From assembly GCA_000750105.3 (NCBI GenBank), contig JPHH03000054.1:156571-220570 (forward strand): a stretch of 64,000 nt of DNA, written 5' to 3'. Shown here piece after piece: positions 10,539 through 22,270 of the stretch; position 1 is the stretch's first letter, and each line of letters starts with the position of its first letter. Origin of the DNA: Tolypocladium sp. Sup5 PDA-1 (Eukaryota; Ascomycota; Sordariomycetes; Hypocreales; Ophiocordycipitaceae). The position numbers and the translations under genes were made by a program. Under the pieces are notes generated by a model. It searched no databases. It saw only the letters and a list, made by a program, of their open reading frames with translations, and was not told the DNA's origin.

Positions 10539-13500
10539 GTTGTAGCAAAAAAACAAAGAAAGGTGGTGCAGATGAGCAAACAAAAAAGTAATTGTACAGC
10601 TTTGTCGATATACCCGTTGTCGCGCCAAAGAACAAAGTACAGCCTTTGACACCGGGAGGCGGTACAACTTTTTGGAACCGTTTGTACACTTGAAAGTGTA
10701 ATTCCAGACGAGAAAGGAACTCAAAGAAGTGTTGACGGCGAGAGGCGAAGACAAGTCGTTGAAATGTACAGGTAGTCTGACAATTTGAAGCGATGAGACA
10801 TCCAACGGCAGCGGAGGATGCTAAGCTGGTTATAGCAGAATCAACAGCTCATTTGAAGTATGCCAACAAGTGCGAACAAAGGAAATGCGTAGTTTCGAAA
10901 CGTCGAGGTGGTGGAACGCGTAGAGCCAGGTGGCTCGAAAGACGAGAGAAGACGAGAGAGGAATCGTTATGATGACATGGAGATCGTGTGGTGACTGTGA
11001 CCGGAAAAAAAGAGCGAATCCGACAGAGACAAGAGTCTAGTGGAGGAAGGCGGCGTGGGACGGAGCCGCTGAGTCGTCTGAAAAAGCGGTATGGTTGGAA
11101 TGAGAGGAGGGATCGGTTTGGAGGAGCAGCGGCTTGTCGGGCCAGTCAAACTGGTGGCCGAGAGAGCAGAGCGAAGCTCGCTCAAAGCTTGGGCTGCTTC
11201 AACCAGGTGAGGGACGATATCGTTGTGTCGGCTCGGCGGAGGAATGCGGAAGCTCGCAGTTGATATTGTCGCGAGGGGATACCTCAACGACCCAATGCAA
11301 GGCAAGTTTAAGTCTCGCAATGCCCCCGGGGGCTGTAGCTTGTCGCTATTAACAATGGAGATGGATGCAGATGCGTCGTCGTCCTGAAGTCGGTCGGAGC
11401 GGCGGCTTGCGGACGTGCGTGCGTGCGTGCGTGATTGACCAGTAGCAAGTTGACGTTGGGATCTTCGAAGACGCAGCAATGGAAAGTCGCTTTCAAGGCC
11501 AGGGGCCTGTTGTAGTGGCAGCGGAGGTGGCAGTCAAGGGTCCTTCTTTCTCTCGATGACGCCTAACTGGAGTAAGTCGGGCGATAAAGCCAGAGCTTGT
11601 TGCTTGCGGAGCGGATTGGAGGCGAGGAGGCCGGCTGGATTGAGGATAGCCGGTGACGGAGTCGAGAAGAGGCGTGAGAGAAGAAGCAAGCTCGAGAAGA
11701 AAGAAGGCCTTGCCTCGGGAGACGGGACGAAAGGTGACGAAGCAGGAAAGGGAGGGCGGAAGGAGAGGAAGGAAACGGTAAGGAGATGGTAATAAGGGCG
11801 AGAGTGAGAGAGGGATAAGGAAGGTTGACGAGAGAGTGGAAGGGAATGGCGGTGATGGGAAGCGGATGGGATGGGATGGAACAAGGTAGAAGCGGGAAGG
11901 GGGAGGGGGGCGTGTGTGTCACTGAGTGGGCAGATGGCAGACTGGCTATCGGGGGACCGAAGACGACGACTGAGAGCGAGGGAATGGGAGCCACGGAGTA
12001 CACCGTGCTGTGGTGTCATAACACTCCATCTGCTCACACTGGGCGACTCATCCTCAGTGGCCCAGCGCCGGTGGGGACCAGGACGACTGGTGAAGGGACA
12101 GTGCCCCAGACAGTTGTGCAGATGGCTTGGGCCGCCGTGTGACCCAGAACCGCGGGCGTCGATGGAGTCGCAAGCGGTTGGGATGCGCGCTGTGGGTGGT
12201 GGTGTTGAACGATGCGAGCTGCTAGAATAATACAACGCCCAACGCCGGGACCACCTGCGAAGGTCCCGGTACCGCTCAAACGCTCCGCGGCAAGGCGCCT
12301 GCAGCCACTCGCACCGTGCATCATCGCTGATCCGGGGCCACAGTGAGGGGGCGAGGGGGGGCGGGCAGCCAATGATGCGACGTACGCTGTGGGCTGGTTG
12401 GTAGGTGTCCGGTGGCGTCTCCACAGGCGACGAAATGACGACTGGCCAGCGTGACCCGACAGTGCCAGACAGATGCCAGCCGCACGGCGTACAACAGCCG
12501 GTGCCAACGGACTCTCCGACACCGCTTGCTAGACTCACAGCCATGGCTGATAGCGTCTACACCGCCCGGTACGAAAACCTGGGGTACACCGCTGCCTGGG
12601 CTGGCGCAGCTCAGGGACCTGGCGACGGCGTACCTCGACAACGGACTCGCGTCCCACCCAACACCCAGCCATCCAAGTCGGCCCCCGGCGCGAGTTGCGT
12701 GCGAGCAGAACGCGAGCGAAAGCGTGGCACCCGCACCACCAAACAGCGCCACCAGTGTGAAGCACACACACTCACGCGGAGGCCACGGCTTGACGGCTCA
12801 GACTGTGCCCACTACATACAGGTCCCTTGGTGGCGCGTGTCTTTAGAGGCAAACCCCAAGGGCGAAGATTGCCGAAGAACGGTTGCCTTTTTGTTGGGAC
12901 CACGAGCAGAGAGTCATCGCAAGCAATTGAGGTACCCGAAGCCGATGCCCCTAGTGCAGTTATCGCCCGAGGTTTGAAGTAACAACGGAAGCTTGGAATG
13001 ACACGGCAGTGACTGTGGTGACTGTTTGTTTGTCCACCTCTGTGCTGCGCTCATCGCCGCAACGTAGTCGTATGTACCAGACAGAGCGTGGTGTGAGCGT
13101 CTGGGCTGTCTCAGCTTGGGAGCTCGACTGGGGCCTCGATTGGACTCGATGGAACGCACTCCTGTTCTGCTGCATGCCAGTTGATTGAGCTTGGCGCTGG
13201 CTCGCAAGCGTACTCGTACAGGGTTCCTGGCATGCACGGTGTGCACCCAGACCGCTAACATGCGGTACGGGCAGAAGCAGGCCAACGAGGTGAAGCCTCC
13301 GCGCCGGACACTGTACACGGTGCTACTGGGGCGAGGCGTGTGGCACTGCCGTACAGTCGCAACCACGTCGCGACACGGTGCGTTTCACCAGGAGGGAGGG
13401 TGGTCTTCGCTGGCGTCAGCAGCGGTAAACATACATCATCGCTTGGATCGATTGATGAACGGATCATGCTCGTATAGGGTCACTGGTCAGGGGCTCGAGC

Positions 13501-13758
13501 TGCAGTCGCGGGCGGCAAGGAATTCAATTGAAGCCATGCCATGTTGTTGCTATGAGACCGTGATGCTACGGTACCTGTACTTGGTGGTGATGGCCTGACT
13601 GTGGCCTGGAGGTTGCGCAATCGCATTCCCTCGCCTCGGCTGTCGACACCGGTCTATCGTAGAAGCACGCACGGCTGCAATGCCGTCACAGTTGCCCGGT
13701 CGGTGTTTTGCCGTGGTACCTACTCTAGTACGAAGTACACCGCAAAACATCAAAACAT

Positions 13759-13793
<35 letters not shown>

Positions 13794-15016
13794 AACAACA
13801 TGTCGGGACGATAAGCGTCCGCCATGCTTGCTCGTCAGGAGATGGCATGGAGCTCCACCTGCAGAGACACGAGGCACCTTCGGTAGCTGCAGATTCGGGC
13901 AGCAAAACAACGTGTGGCATCACGTCCGACGACGACTACTCGCTGCTAGTGCATGCGTAGCTGATCATCAGCGGTGGACTACGGATGCAGTCGCACGGGG
14001 TGCTGCAGCCAGGGCCGGTGCCACGAAACGAAACGGACGAGCACGGAGCGCGGCGGCCGAGGAACTGTTGTTGTCGTAGGTCGCCCCCGGATCTTTTCTC
14101 TGTACGGAGTACTCCATACCACGTCGGACGCTTGATAGGCCGAGGATAGCGGCGTCGAGGCCTATCAGGCGACTGCACGAATCCATTTCATGCTTTGCCG
14201 TGTTCGTACGAGTACAACATGAACGCCGGTACGGATACGCTTGCAGCATGCAGCGCAGCCTGTGCATGAGCCCGTTGTTGTTGTTCCGTCCTTGAATCAG
14301 CAGCACGACGTCTTGCTGGAGGATGTTATCGATATGCCACACCGCTGCGTCTGTTCAATGATCCGGTTGCGTTCATTTGCCCTGATCCTCTGCTTCTGCT
14401 TCACGCCCCGTGGTCGGTTGTTGGAGGAGACGAGACCGCATTAGCGCCGTCTGTTTTGGGCGTCAACGTGCCTTGTCCTGTCCGTGTCTCCTTCTGCTTG
14501 TGGTCCATTGATCGGTCTGCGTCTCGTTTGCTGGCGCTGCCTCTCGTGGTCTCTCAGCCAGTCCATCCAGGCCCTTCTCCAGCTGCTCGCTGTCCTTGGA
14601 CGCGCCGTGACTTGTCGCATGCAATTCCGTGTTAGTCGGCCCTTGACCGCCAAACCACCTCTGCGAGTGAGGGGCACCCCTCCACTACCCTATACCCGAA
14701 TCGGCGGCGCCAGTCCGGGAACTGCCCAACTGGCCAACCCACTTCTGCGCGCCTGCATGAGAGCTGGCCGGCAACTAAATCTAACAACAAGGGTCCGGTG
14801 TCAAAAGGCCACCAGACGAAGAAAAATCCACCGAGAAGCAAGGACGACGTGACGCGACAGCAACCACGGACGCAGAAAGAAAAAGTTAAAAATTTCTTCA
14901 TCGTCTTACCCCGGGCGGGAACGTCTTCACCGCTCCTCCGAACCGCATTGCTCATCTCCGATTCCCCAGTCCGGATTGGTCCGTTCAGCATCGCCGAAAC
15001 GGGACCCTCGCGAACC
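10539..15016. other. Gene-poor 4.5-kb region
   Basis: Divergent spacer between the kinase and utr4. Positions 10950-11150 and 11560-11900 are purine-rich on the plus strand (G/A runs), probably part of the long kinase leader. A (GAC)n microsatellite is at about 13760-13793. GTAC-type palindromes occur at 13728-13738 and 14102-14115. The reading frames, including a 336-codon one at 11534-12544 minus, lack domains and have Ser/Pro/Arg-biased composition, so I do not call them genes. Confidence 0.5.
13760..13793. repeat. (GAC)n microsatellite
   Basis: About eleven GAC units followed by AAC units in a non-coding spacer. Confidence 0.9.
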
Positions 15017-16164
15017 ATGGCGACACCGACAGCGGCAGCGGCAGCGACAGCAGCTGGCTTCGCCGACTTTGACGTGCTCGTCCTCGACATCGGTATGTGC
15101 AGAATCGGATCGAATCGGTTCGGTTCGCCGTCTGGTTCCCTGTCTGCTTGGCAAGCCTCCTGACCATGTGAGATCCGTCCAGAGGGCACCGTCTGTCCCA
15201 TCTCATTTGTCCACGACGTGCTGGTGAGTGAGCCGACATCAAGTTTCCCCCGTCCGTTGAATGCCGGCGTTGTCTCTCCCATCCGTCTCCTATTTGTCGC
15301 CGCTGGCCCCCCAGCGTCGCAACCAGCAGCCGCCCGATCTGATGCCTGCGGAACTGCTGCATCTCTACCCGACCCCTACGACCAACACCAACTGTGTCCC
15401 AAAGGCTCTACAGCCCACATACGGACTGCTGCTGCGCCCGTACGGTATACAAGCACTCGTACAAGGGGCTGACCTCTTGCTAGTTTCCGTACGCGCTTGA
15501 CGCGCTCCCGCGCCACCTTGATAGCCACTGGGACAGTCCCAGCTTTGCCCGCTATCGTGATGCGTTCCCAGACGAGTATCGCAATGATCGCGCAGCCTTC
15601 AGCGCCCACGTCCGCGACCTGGTTGCGCGAGACGTCAAGGCTCCCTACCTGAAGGCGCTCCAGGGCCACTTGTGGCAACAGGGCTACGAGTCTGGCGAAC
15701 TCAAGGCCCCCATTTTCCCCGATGTGGCCCCCCTCATCACCACTGCTCATGCTGCGGGAAGCAAGATCATCATCTATTCGTCCGGCTCTGTTCGGGCACA
15801 GAAGCTATTCTTTGCTCACACGACTGCCCAGCCCTCGGATCTCGCGCCGCTCATCTCGGCCTGGTTCGACACCGTCAATGCTGGCCCCAAGACGGAGACC
15901 GCTAGCTACACCACCATCCTGTCCAGCCACCCAACCGTCGCCCCCGCACGTTGGCTGTTCTTGAGCGACAACCTCAGAGAGGTCAGCGCTGCCCTCGCTT
16001 CCGGCATGCGGAGTCTCCCTGTCACGCGGCCTGGCAATGCTCCCTTGCCACCGTACAACCCCTTGTCGCGGCTCGCCATTGCCGACTTCAGCCCCGAGTC
16101 GGCAGAGAGAGTCCGCGAGTCTCTCGCTGCTTTGGACCAGCTGCCCAAGCCGGACCAGCAATGA
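15017..16164 (+). CDS. utr4: Enolase-phosphatase E1 (methionine salvage)
   Basis: HAD-superfamily enzyme of the methionine salvage pathway. It enolises and dephosphorylates 2,3-diketo-5-methylthiopentyl-1-phosphate in the cytosol. Exons 15017-15092, 15183-15223 and 15484-16164 give 265 residues. HAD motif I is split by the first intron and reads VLVLDIEGTVCPISFVHDVL, with the catalytic Asp followed by the Glu typical of MtnC/ENOPH1. Motif II is IIIYSSGS, motif III lysine lies near AGPKTETASY, and motif IV is WLFLSDNLREV. Length fits yeast Utr4 and animal ENOPH1. Intron 2, at 260 nt, is long for this window. The next gene, bmt2, is convergent. Confidence 0.95.
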
Positions 16165-16618
16165 TTTTGCCAGCCTCCGCATCAGTTCCAGCATTCGAGC
16201 AATGCAGAGAGTACGCTTCAAAACAGTGCCAGGCTTGGAGGCTGCACAACAGCGATCCAGTAGCGACGCCACAGATATCACTGCTGTCGGGACCTCACCG
16301 CTCATCAGCCGATGCCCGTCCGCATTTGCTCGTGCCAAGAGCACGGCCCTTAGAAGCAGGCGCCAGTAAATAGACAGTGTCATTGATTGCCCTGCCCTTC
16401 CACATGAATGCCGCTGCCATCAGCGAACCGAGTCTCGGTGTCGTTCCGCATGTAGTCTCTTGCCACCGGTGGTCACCGGCCATCAATGGCCTCCTTGCCA
16501 GTGGGGGTGAGGGCTGCAGTTGACGAACAGAAGTCAGGAGCTGGCTTGGTCGGGCACATATGCATGTCTCCCCGCGTGGATAAAACCCCTGGTCTGAATT
16601 GATGTCTTTGTAAACCGC
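16165..16618. other. Convergent 3' spacer between utr4 and bmt2
   Basis: 454 bases with no supported gene. The frames present overlap coding sequence or lack features. Confidence 0.5.
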
Positions 16619-17497
16619 TCAAACGGGCTGGGAGGCAGGATGCTTCAACGTAACGGCAAAGTTGTTTCTGGTTCGGCCGGGGTTGACTTCTCTCTTGGTG
16701 AACTCGATGCTGGTGGATGCTAGGGGGTGGGCCCTCTTCCACAAGCTGTACGCCAACTTCTGTGTCAACTTGGCCTGGACTAGCTCATAGCCGAGCGTCG
16801 TCATGAGCTCCTCTAACCTCGACTGTGTGAAGTAACGCGAGTTGGTGATGCAGCTTCGGGGCAAGACCAAAAAGAGCGACGGAAATGGAAGGTCGGGTGT
16901 AGCCAGCGAGCTCGTAGGATCATCCCGTAGAAATGTGAGTGTTCGCAAGAGCATCTGCCCCCGACCTGCGGCTTCGGGTACAAAGTTGAGCACCAGGCTT
17001 AGTGATATGATGTCGAACTTGACCACCTTAGTTTCTGGTAGTGGGCGTTCCATAAAGTCTTGCTGCAGGATGCCAGGCTCCTGGCTATTCAGGTCGATGT
17101 GCACCATATCGAACAGACCACTGGTAGAGCAAGCATTGCGGGTGCTCAGGGACCCGACCTCGAGCATTTTGAGCCGCTTGCCGGTACTCTTCATCTCGGG
17201 AACTGGGAGCCATTCGAGCAGAACCTTTGAGGTGTCGCCTCCCCGGTCGAGGCTCTGCCCCTGAAGGCTTGCTTGCTGATAATGGTCCAACCCGCCGAGA
17301 GAGGCAAGCTCCGCAGAAATAGCTTCTTCAGCGTCCTTGTCGCCTTTGGCTGCCGCCTGGCTCCGCCTCTTCTCCAACTGGTGATGGCTGTTGATCAGGG
17401 TCCGGCTGGCTTTGCGCGACATGGATCGAGCCGACTTGGCCATCGGGGGGCGGCCAGTCTTGAGGCTTTTGAGAAGCTGCTTCTTCTTGGTACCCAT
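16619..17497 (-). CDS. bmt2: Bmt2-type 25S rRNA adenine-N1 methyltransferase
   Basis: SAM-dependent enzyme expected to place m1A (yeast position 2142) on large-subunit rRNA in the nucleolus. Single exon, 292 residues. The N-terminus is Lys/Arg-rich (MGTKKKQLLKSLKTGRPP), followed by a helix TLINSHHQLEKRRSQA. The Rossmann SAM site is LEVGSLSTRNACSTSG with the acidic strand end MVHIDLNSQEPGI. The motif FDIISLSLVLNFVPEAAGRG is typical of this family. The last quarter contains LFLVLPRSCITNSRY and LGYELVQAKLTQKLAYSLWKR. It shares a 594-bp promoter with the uL23 gene, consistent with co-expression during ribosome synthesis. Confidence 0.93.
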   Translation of the reverse strand: MGTKKKQLLKSLKTGRPPMAKSARSMSRKASRTLINSHHQLEKRRSQAAAKGDKDAEEAISAELASLGGLDHYQQASLQGQSLDRGGDTSKVLLEWLPVPEMKSTGKRLKMLEVGSLSTRNACSTSGLFDMVHIDLNSQEPGILQQDFMERPLPETKVVKFDIISLSLVLNFVPEAAGRGQMLLRTLTFLRDDPTSSLATPDLPFPSLFLVLPRSCITNSRYFTQSRLEELMTTLGYELVQAKLTQKLAYSLWKRAHPLASTSIEFTKREVNPGRTRNNFAVTLKHPASQPV

Positions 17498-17887
17498 GCT
17501 GACGAGTAGAATGGCAAGGTAAATGCCCGGACTAGGGATTCAAGCGAGCAATCTATTCCTAAGGTCGTGTTTTCATTCAGCCTCGTACAATCCTGACAGC
17601 ATAGACCAAGAGATCCTACCAGGCCCTTTCCCTAAACTGCCTAGCAGCTGGAAAATATGCATAGAACAGCTCCAGGCGCTGGTAATCTCATCGTGGACTG
17701 ACAGTCCCTCCTTGGACAGGAGTGAGGATGGCTGGATGAATGAGACACTCTTCCGACGCGCTGGGAAGTTGCCAGAACAGTGGATCGTGCGCCGCCTCTG
17801 GCCTATTAAGTGTGACCACGAGTGAATTTCACAATCGCTTTGGCAAAGGCAAAGTTGATGGAAAGTTACCGATCTTGAGATGAAGAT

Positions 17888-17909
17888 GCCACGTGATATG
17901 GCACGTGGC
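17888..17909. promoter_or_regulatory. Paired E-boxes (GCCACGTG / CACGTGGC)
   Basis: Two CACGTG cores arranged as an inverted pair with 6 bases between them, about 185 bp before the rpl25 ATG. CACGTG is the site of bHLH factors such as Cbf1. Confidence 0.65.
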
Positions 17910-17963
17910 GCTATCCGCCAATCACCTTGCGTATTCGGCTTCGGTGGTGGGGGCGACCCTTGC

Positions 17964-17971
17964 AACCCTAA
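17964..17971 (+). promoter_or_regulatory. AACCCTAA box (Tbf1-like site)
   Basis: AACCCTAA matches the telomere-like site recognised by Tbf1, which together with Cbf1 sites marks ribosomal protein promoters in several ascomycetes. It lies about 120 bp before the rpl25 ATG. Use here is inferred. Confidence 0.5.
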
Positions 17972-18091
17972 GCGGAAATTTCGCCCACAGCACCTAAAAT
18001 CCATTTCCGGCTGCGTCTCTGCCTCGCGAATTCGACATCGACAAAATCCCCAGGCACAACCACAACCCCGTGTGCAGACGACACCGACACA

Positions 18092-18879
18092 ATGGCCGCC
18101 GGCAAGGACACCACGAAAGGCAAGAAAGGTACGGGATGAAGAGAAGAAGCTGGAAAATCCGCTGCGGCAAAAATGCGAACGACCACCGAACGACGACAAT
18201 ATACTTTGTTCCGCCTTTGGTCCTCCGCATCATGCAGCAGCAGATTTTGCGAGTTCTGAAAAAGAGCGATTGCTGATGCGCACTCTTCTATAGCCGCCCC
18301 CAAGGGCACCAAGCAGGCCAATGCTGCTGCCAAGGCTGCTCTCAAGGGCGTACGTTTCCCTCCATCTTCCCATCACCTCGCTGCTGTGACGGGTGAGATC
18401 GTGATGTCGCTGACCAGACCCCTTTGCAGTCGCACTCCCACAAGCAGCGCAAGGTCCGATTGAGCGCCTCTTTCCACCGCCCCAAGACCCTGGTCGTCTC
18501 CCGCGCGCCCAAGTACCCCCGGAAGTCGATCCCTCACCTGCCTCGCCTCGATGAGCACAAGATCGTCATCCACCCTCTCAACACCGAGAGCGCCATGAAG
18601 AAGATGGAGGAGAACAACACCCTGGTCTTCATCGTCGATATCAAGGCCAACAAGGCCCAGATCAAGCAGGCCCTGAAGAAGCTGTATGACATTGACACCG
18701 TCAAGATCAACACCCTCATCCGGTATGTACCACTCGAGCTTGTTGTGCTCTCTGAGCACACTATCTTACCAGTCGCTAACACCTCCGTTAGCCCTGACGG
18801 CTCCAAGAAGGCCTACGCCCGCCTAACCCCCGACGTCGATGCTCTGGACATTGCCGCCAACAAGCTCTCTCTGGTGTAA
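18092..18879 (+). CDS. rpl25: 60S ribosomal protein uL23 (L25/L23a)
   Basis: Large-subunit protein at the polypeptide exit tunnel. It binds 25S rRNA and docks SRP and nascent-chain factors. Exons 18092-18128, 18294-18349, 18430-18722 and 18792-18879 give 157 residues. A basic Ala/Lys-rich N-terminus (AAPKGTKQANAAAKAALKG) precedes the conserved block HSHKQRKVRLSASFHRPKT, then KYPRKSIPHLPRLDEHKI, then MEENNTLVFIVDIKANK and KKLYDIDTVKINTLIRPDG. The C-terminus is LDIAANKLSLV. The early introns near the start codon are typical of fungal ribosomal protein genes. Confidence 0.97.
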
Positions 18880-19305
18880 AAACCGGTGTGGGTTGTGGAG
18901 GTCTTTTTTTCGTTCGTACGGGTCGGTCTGGTCTTGAATGCAAAGCATGGGCATCGGGAAAAAGGCGCACTGAAGCTGGTCATTTACAATGCAAATGGAT
19001 GATGAGAAGTCAAAGACAAGACCGTTCTCGACCTCGCAAACTGATCGATGATGACCCCGTGTATGTGCTGGTAGACTTTTGCCGGAGCAGTCTTGTTGTA
19101 ATCTTGAGTGAACCGGACATGTATTGTACACACGACATGACATCCATGCCTCTATCCGTATCTTACGGAGGCTCTTGATGTGCCCATTCACACTCAATGT
19201 GTTCTACCTTACAGAGTCTTCTTGTATAATCCTCCGTAGCACAACTCCCGCCGTCTTTTGAGCAAGGTACATCTATCGTACACCATCGACCGTATTCCAC
19301 GCAGC
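18880..19305. other. Convergent 3' spacer between rpl25 and tim8
   Basis: 426 bases with no gene seen. It presumably holds the two 3' untranslated regions. Confidence 0.5.
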
Positions 19306-19819
19306 TCACGAGCGCATGTTGTTGAGGTGCTTCATCGTCAAAAAGTTCATGTCGAGGAACCGGTCGACGCAGTTGGCGAGGCAGCCCTCTTCGGTCCGGT
19401 CGAGCTTGGCGCCCTTGATGTTGCCAGTGACGCACTTCTTCCAGCAGATTTGCGTCAAGTTGTGTGTCTCTGAATAGGGGAGTTGCTGTCAGCGATATCG
19501 TAATGACGAAGCGCAGCGGAAGGGAGCGAGGGAGGAGAGAATTTCAAGGGACACGAGTGTTGCGGCCCGAGGGCAGGCAACAGCAGAACAATGAGGAACA
19601 GCGAGGTGAGGGGGAAGCCGCAGGGCAGTCGCCGGACTAAGGTAGGTATCGAGAATGGTGTCGAGTAGGCCGGGCAGGGAGAGGCGTGGCATTGGACTCA
19701 CGAGACTGAATCTGCGAGCGCTGCTGCTCGTTGGCGAGGAACTGGCGCAGCTCCGCCTTGTCCTTGTCGTTGAGCTTCTCGAGGTCGAGGTTCTCGATGC
19801 CGGTCTGTGCAGCGTTCAT
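19306..19819 (-). CDS. tim8: Mitochondrial intermembrane-space chaperone Tim8
   Basis: Small Tim protein that, with Tim13, escorts hydrophobic precursors across the mitochondrial intermembrane space to the TIM22 complex. Exons 19819-19702 and 19469-19306 (minus strand) give 93 residues. The twin CX3C signature is present: CWKKC and CLANC, 16 residues apart, which form the two intramolecular disulfides. The N-terminal part, LNDKDKAELRQFLANEQQRS, and THNLTQICWKKC fit Tim8 rather than Tim9, Tim10 or Tim13. The intron is 232 nt. Confidence 0.93.
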
Positions 19820-20373
19820 GTTGGGCGAGGCGTGGGTGGGCGGCGGCTTTGCTGGCGACGGATGGTTATTTTTTTTTCCTCGAGTTGAGATGCGGCGGCT
19901 CTGACACGGGAAGTGGTGATGGATTTTGGAGTCGGAGAGCTTTGCGATGGACAAGCCGGGCCTGTGAGCGAATGGGGGAGCGCGGCGCCTTGAGCCCAGC
20001 CCCCACTTGCCCATGTCATTCTCCAGCCAGGGAGCAGCAGCAGCAAAACGAGCATCACGATCATGGCTTCAAGGCACCTTCGGGTATTGACATTGTTTTC
20101 TACCGCTTTCACTACTTAAACTGCACCAAACCAGGAAACCAAAAGCCCCAATAGGGATGTTGGTCTTCGGCAAGCGCTCACATCTATTGCCGCAGGTATC
20201 AAACACCAGTGCAACGCTGGCTCCCTCTCGTCGACACGTATACTATGCACCGGGCCGCTCTCCTAAGCCCGCCCACGGTTTCTGACAACAGCCATCCCCA
20301 TAGGTACACAACTTGCGCATCATGTTCCTGGCCATGATTGTAGATACAAAGACTTGGGGGTCTCCAAAAGCAA
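19820..20373. other. Spacer between tim8 and the CorA gene
   Basis: 554 bases upstream of tim8 and downstream of the CorA-type gene, both on the minus strand. No gene seen. Confidence 0.5.
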
Positions 20374-22270
20374 TCAGATGTAGCGCTTCCACCGTGCCCA
20401 GCCCAGAATCAGCGAGCAGATGAGAATCATGAACCCGATGATGCCAAAGAATGGCTCCAGGCGGCCACTGTCCTGCCACGGCACCGATACGTTCATGCCA
20501 AACACGCCGCTCACCAGGTTCAGCGGCACCAAGACCGAGGCGAGGAACGTTATCTTGCTCAGCACGCGGTTCGTGTCGGTTCCCTGCGAGATGCTGTTGA
20601 TGGACAGCGTCGCCAGGTAGTTGCTGTGAGCCCGGGACAGCATCTTCTCGAAGTGGCCCAGGTTCGTCGCCATGGTCACGACGTGATCCTGGATGTCGCC
20701 AAGATACATGCCAATGTCCATGTGCGGCGTCACCTGGTAGTTCTCGTTGCAGCGCTTTGTGAACCCGCGCAGCACGTCGGCCTTGCCGCCCAGCAGCCGC
20801 AGCAAAGCCATACAGTTCTTGCGTACCCGCCCGATCGACCGGAGGAACGAGCTCGAGTCGTCCTGCCGCATGATGAACACCTCGTCTTCGATGGCGTCTG
20901 CCTCGAGCTCAATTGTCCGAATGACTGGAGCAAAGCAATCAACAATGTTGTCACTGCGTTTGAGGAACACGTGTTAGCCAGGGGCGATGCAATCCAGAGT
21001 CAGTCAGTCAGGAGGCCTACATTAGAGCATAGCAGATCCAGTCGCTGCTAAGGGAGACATATTCCTTGAGGGCCGTGATCCTCTTGCGAACTTGTGAGGC
21101 GTGCGAGTTGGGGGCGAAGCTGAAGCTCAAGGTGCCCTCCCGAAAGACGAGCACGTAGATGTTGAAGGGCTCATACTCGACGCCGTCGGGCTCCTCAACG
21201 ACGTTGAACGACCGGAAACACGCAAAGTAGTAGGCGGGGAATAGCTCAATCTTTTCTCGAGCCTCCTGGGTGATGATGTCTTCAATCGTCAGGGGGTGGA
21301 CACCAAACGCCTTGCAAATTCCCTGGACTTCCTCCTTGGAGGCGCGGTTAACGTTCAACCACCACACGCCATCCGTGTCCTCCTTGGGAAGCTCAAAGAG
21401 ACCACGGATATCCTCCCCCGGTAGCACGAGGTCGCCCATCTCAGCAGCATGGATTGTCGACTCCCACGCAGAGGAGAAGAAGCTGAAGCGGTTGTTGTCG
21501 GCGAGATGCGGCGCTGGCTTCACGGTGGCTTCGGCCGTCACCTTTTCGTTGGACATGGACTCCTCAGACGGCATGTTGACAATATCCCCATCTATCGTAG
21601 CCAGCTGCGTCCGGCGAATGTCCGCAGACTGAGTCCGCAAGTCTTCAAAGGGCTCCGAGGGCGCTTGCCGGCTGTTGACGTGCGCGGCTCGTTCATCGTT
21701 GATGAAGCTTTCGAGGTAGTCAAAGTCGATGCGGAGCTCGTGGTGGCTCCGATTGCCATCTTGAAGGGGGAAGCAGACATCTTCCTCAGCCTCTTTGTTG
21801 GTCAAGAGGCTCTCGGAATCGTTATCAACGGTGCGAGGCTTGCTTCGATGGCTACGGCGGCTAGAAACCGACATGGCTCGGCCGAGGCCATCTTCGTGCT
21901 CGCACTTGGGCTCGGAAAAGGACATGTCGCGCTCGCGCCGACGAGCCTGGGCGAAGGCTTTGACCGAGTTTGGCGGAGACACGGACCTTCCATCGTTCGC
22001 TGTTTCAACAGTAGGGCGGCGGCCGTGGCGAGTGATGGTAGGAACCTCCAGGCCGTCCTCATCGATGACGGCCTCTTCAAAGTCGCGGACCCGGATGGCG
22101 GGGGTGCTCGGGTCTGGCTCGACCTGGCGGGCGCCGTACAAAGAATCAAAAGTGCCCCTGCGAGGACGCTCAACCCGCTGAGAGGAAGTGGACTGGTGGC
22201 GATGATCGTCGAGCTCGGGGACTGGGGCGTCGTACCCTGTGTCAGGCATTATGCCGTCGTGGTCGGACAT
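20374..22270 (-). CDS. CorA/Alr1-type magnesium transporter
   Basis: Divalent-cation channel of the CorA superfamily, fungal Alr/Mnr2 branch, at the plasma membrane or vacuole. Exons 22270-21021 and 20953-20374 give 609 residues. Residues 1-270 are hydrophilic and poorly conserved. The cytosolic CorA domain starts near VLPGEDIRGLFELP and includes WLNVNRASKEEVQGICKAFGVHPLTIEDI. The C-terminus has two membrane helices. The first ends in the signature GMN (569-571) in LVSGVFGMNVSVPWQD, and the second is FFGIIGFMILICSLILGWARW. Placement as Alr1 versus Mnr2 needs a phylogeny. Confidence 0.93.

Larger units (their letters stand above)
17498..18091. promoter_or_regulatory. Bidirectional promoter of bmt2 and rpl25
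   Basis: 594 bases between two divergent start codons of ribosome-related genes. It carries two CACGTG boxes (17890-17895 and 17902-17907) and an AACCCTAA element (17964-17971), all closer to rpl25. The sites are seen directly; their use is inferred from what is known of ascomycete ribosomal promoters. Confidence 0.6.

Noticed and set aside
9531..10649. 372-codon plus-strand frame
   Set aside because: Antisense shadow of the kinase gene.
11534..12544. 336-codon open frame on the minus strand
   Set aside because: Ser/Pro/Leu-biased translation of a purine-rich tract; no domain, and other frames are equally open.
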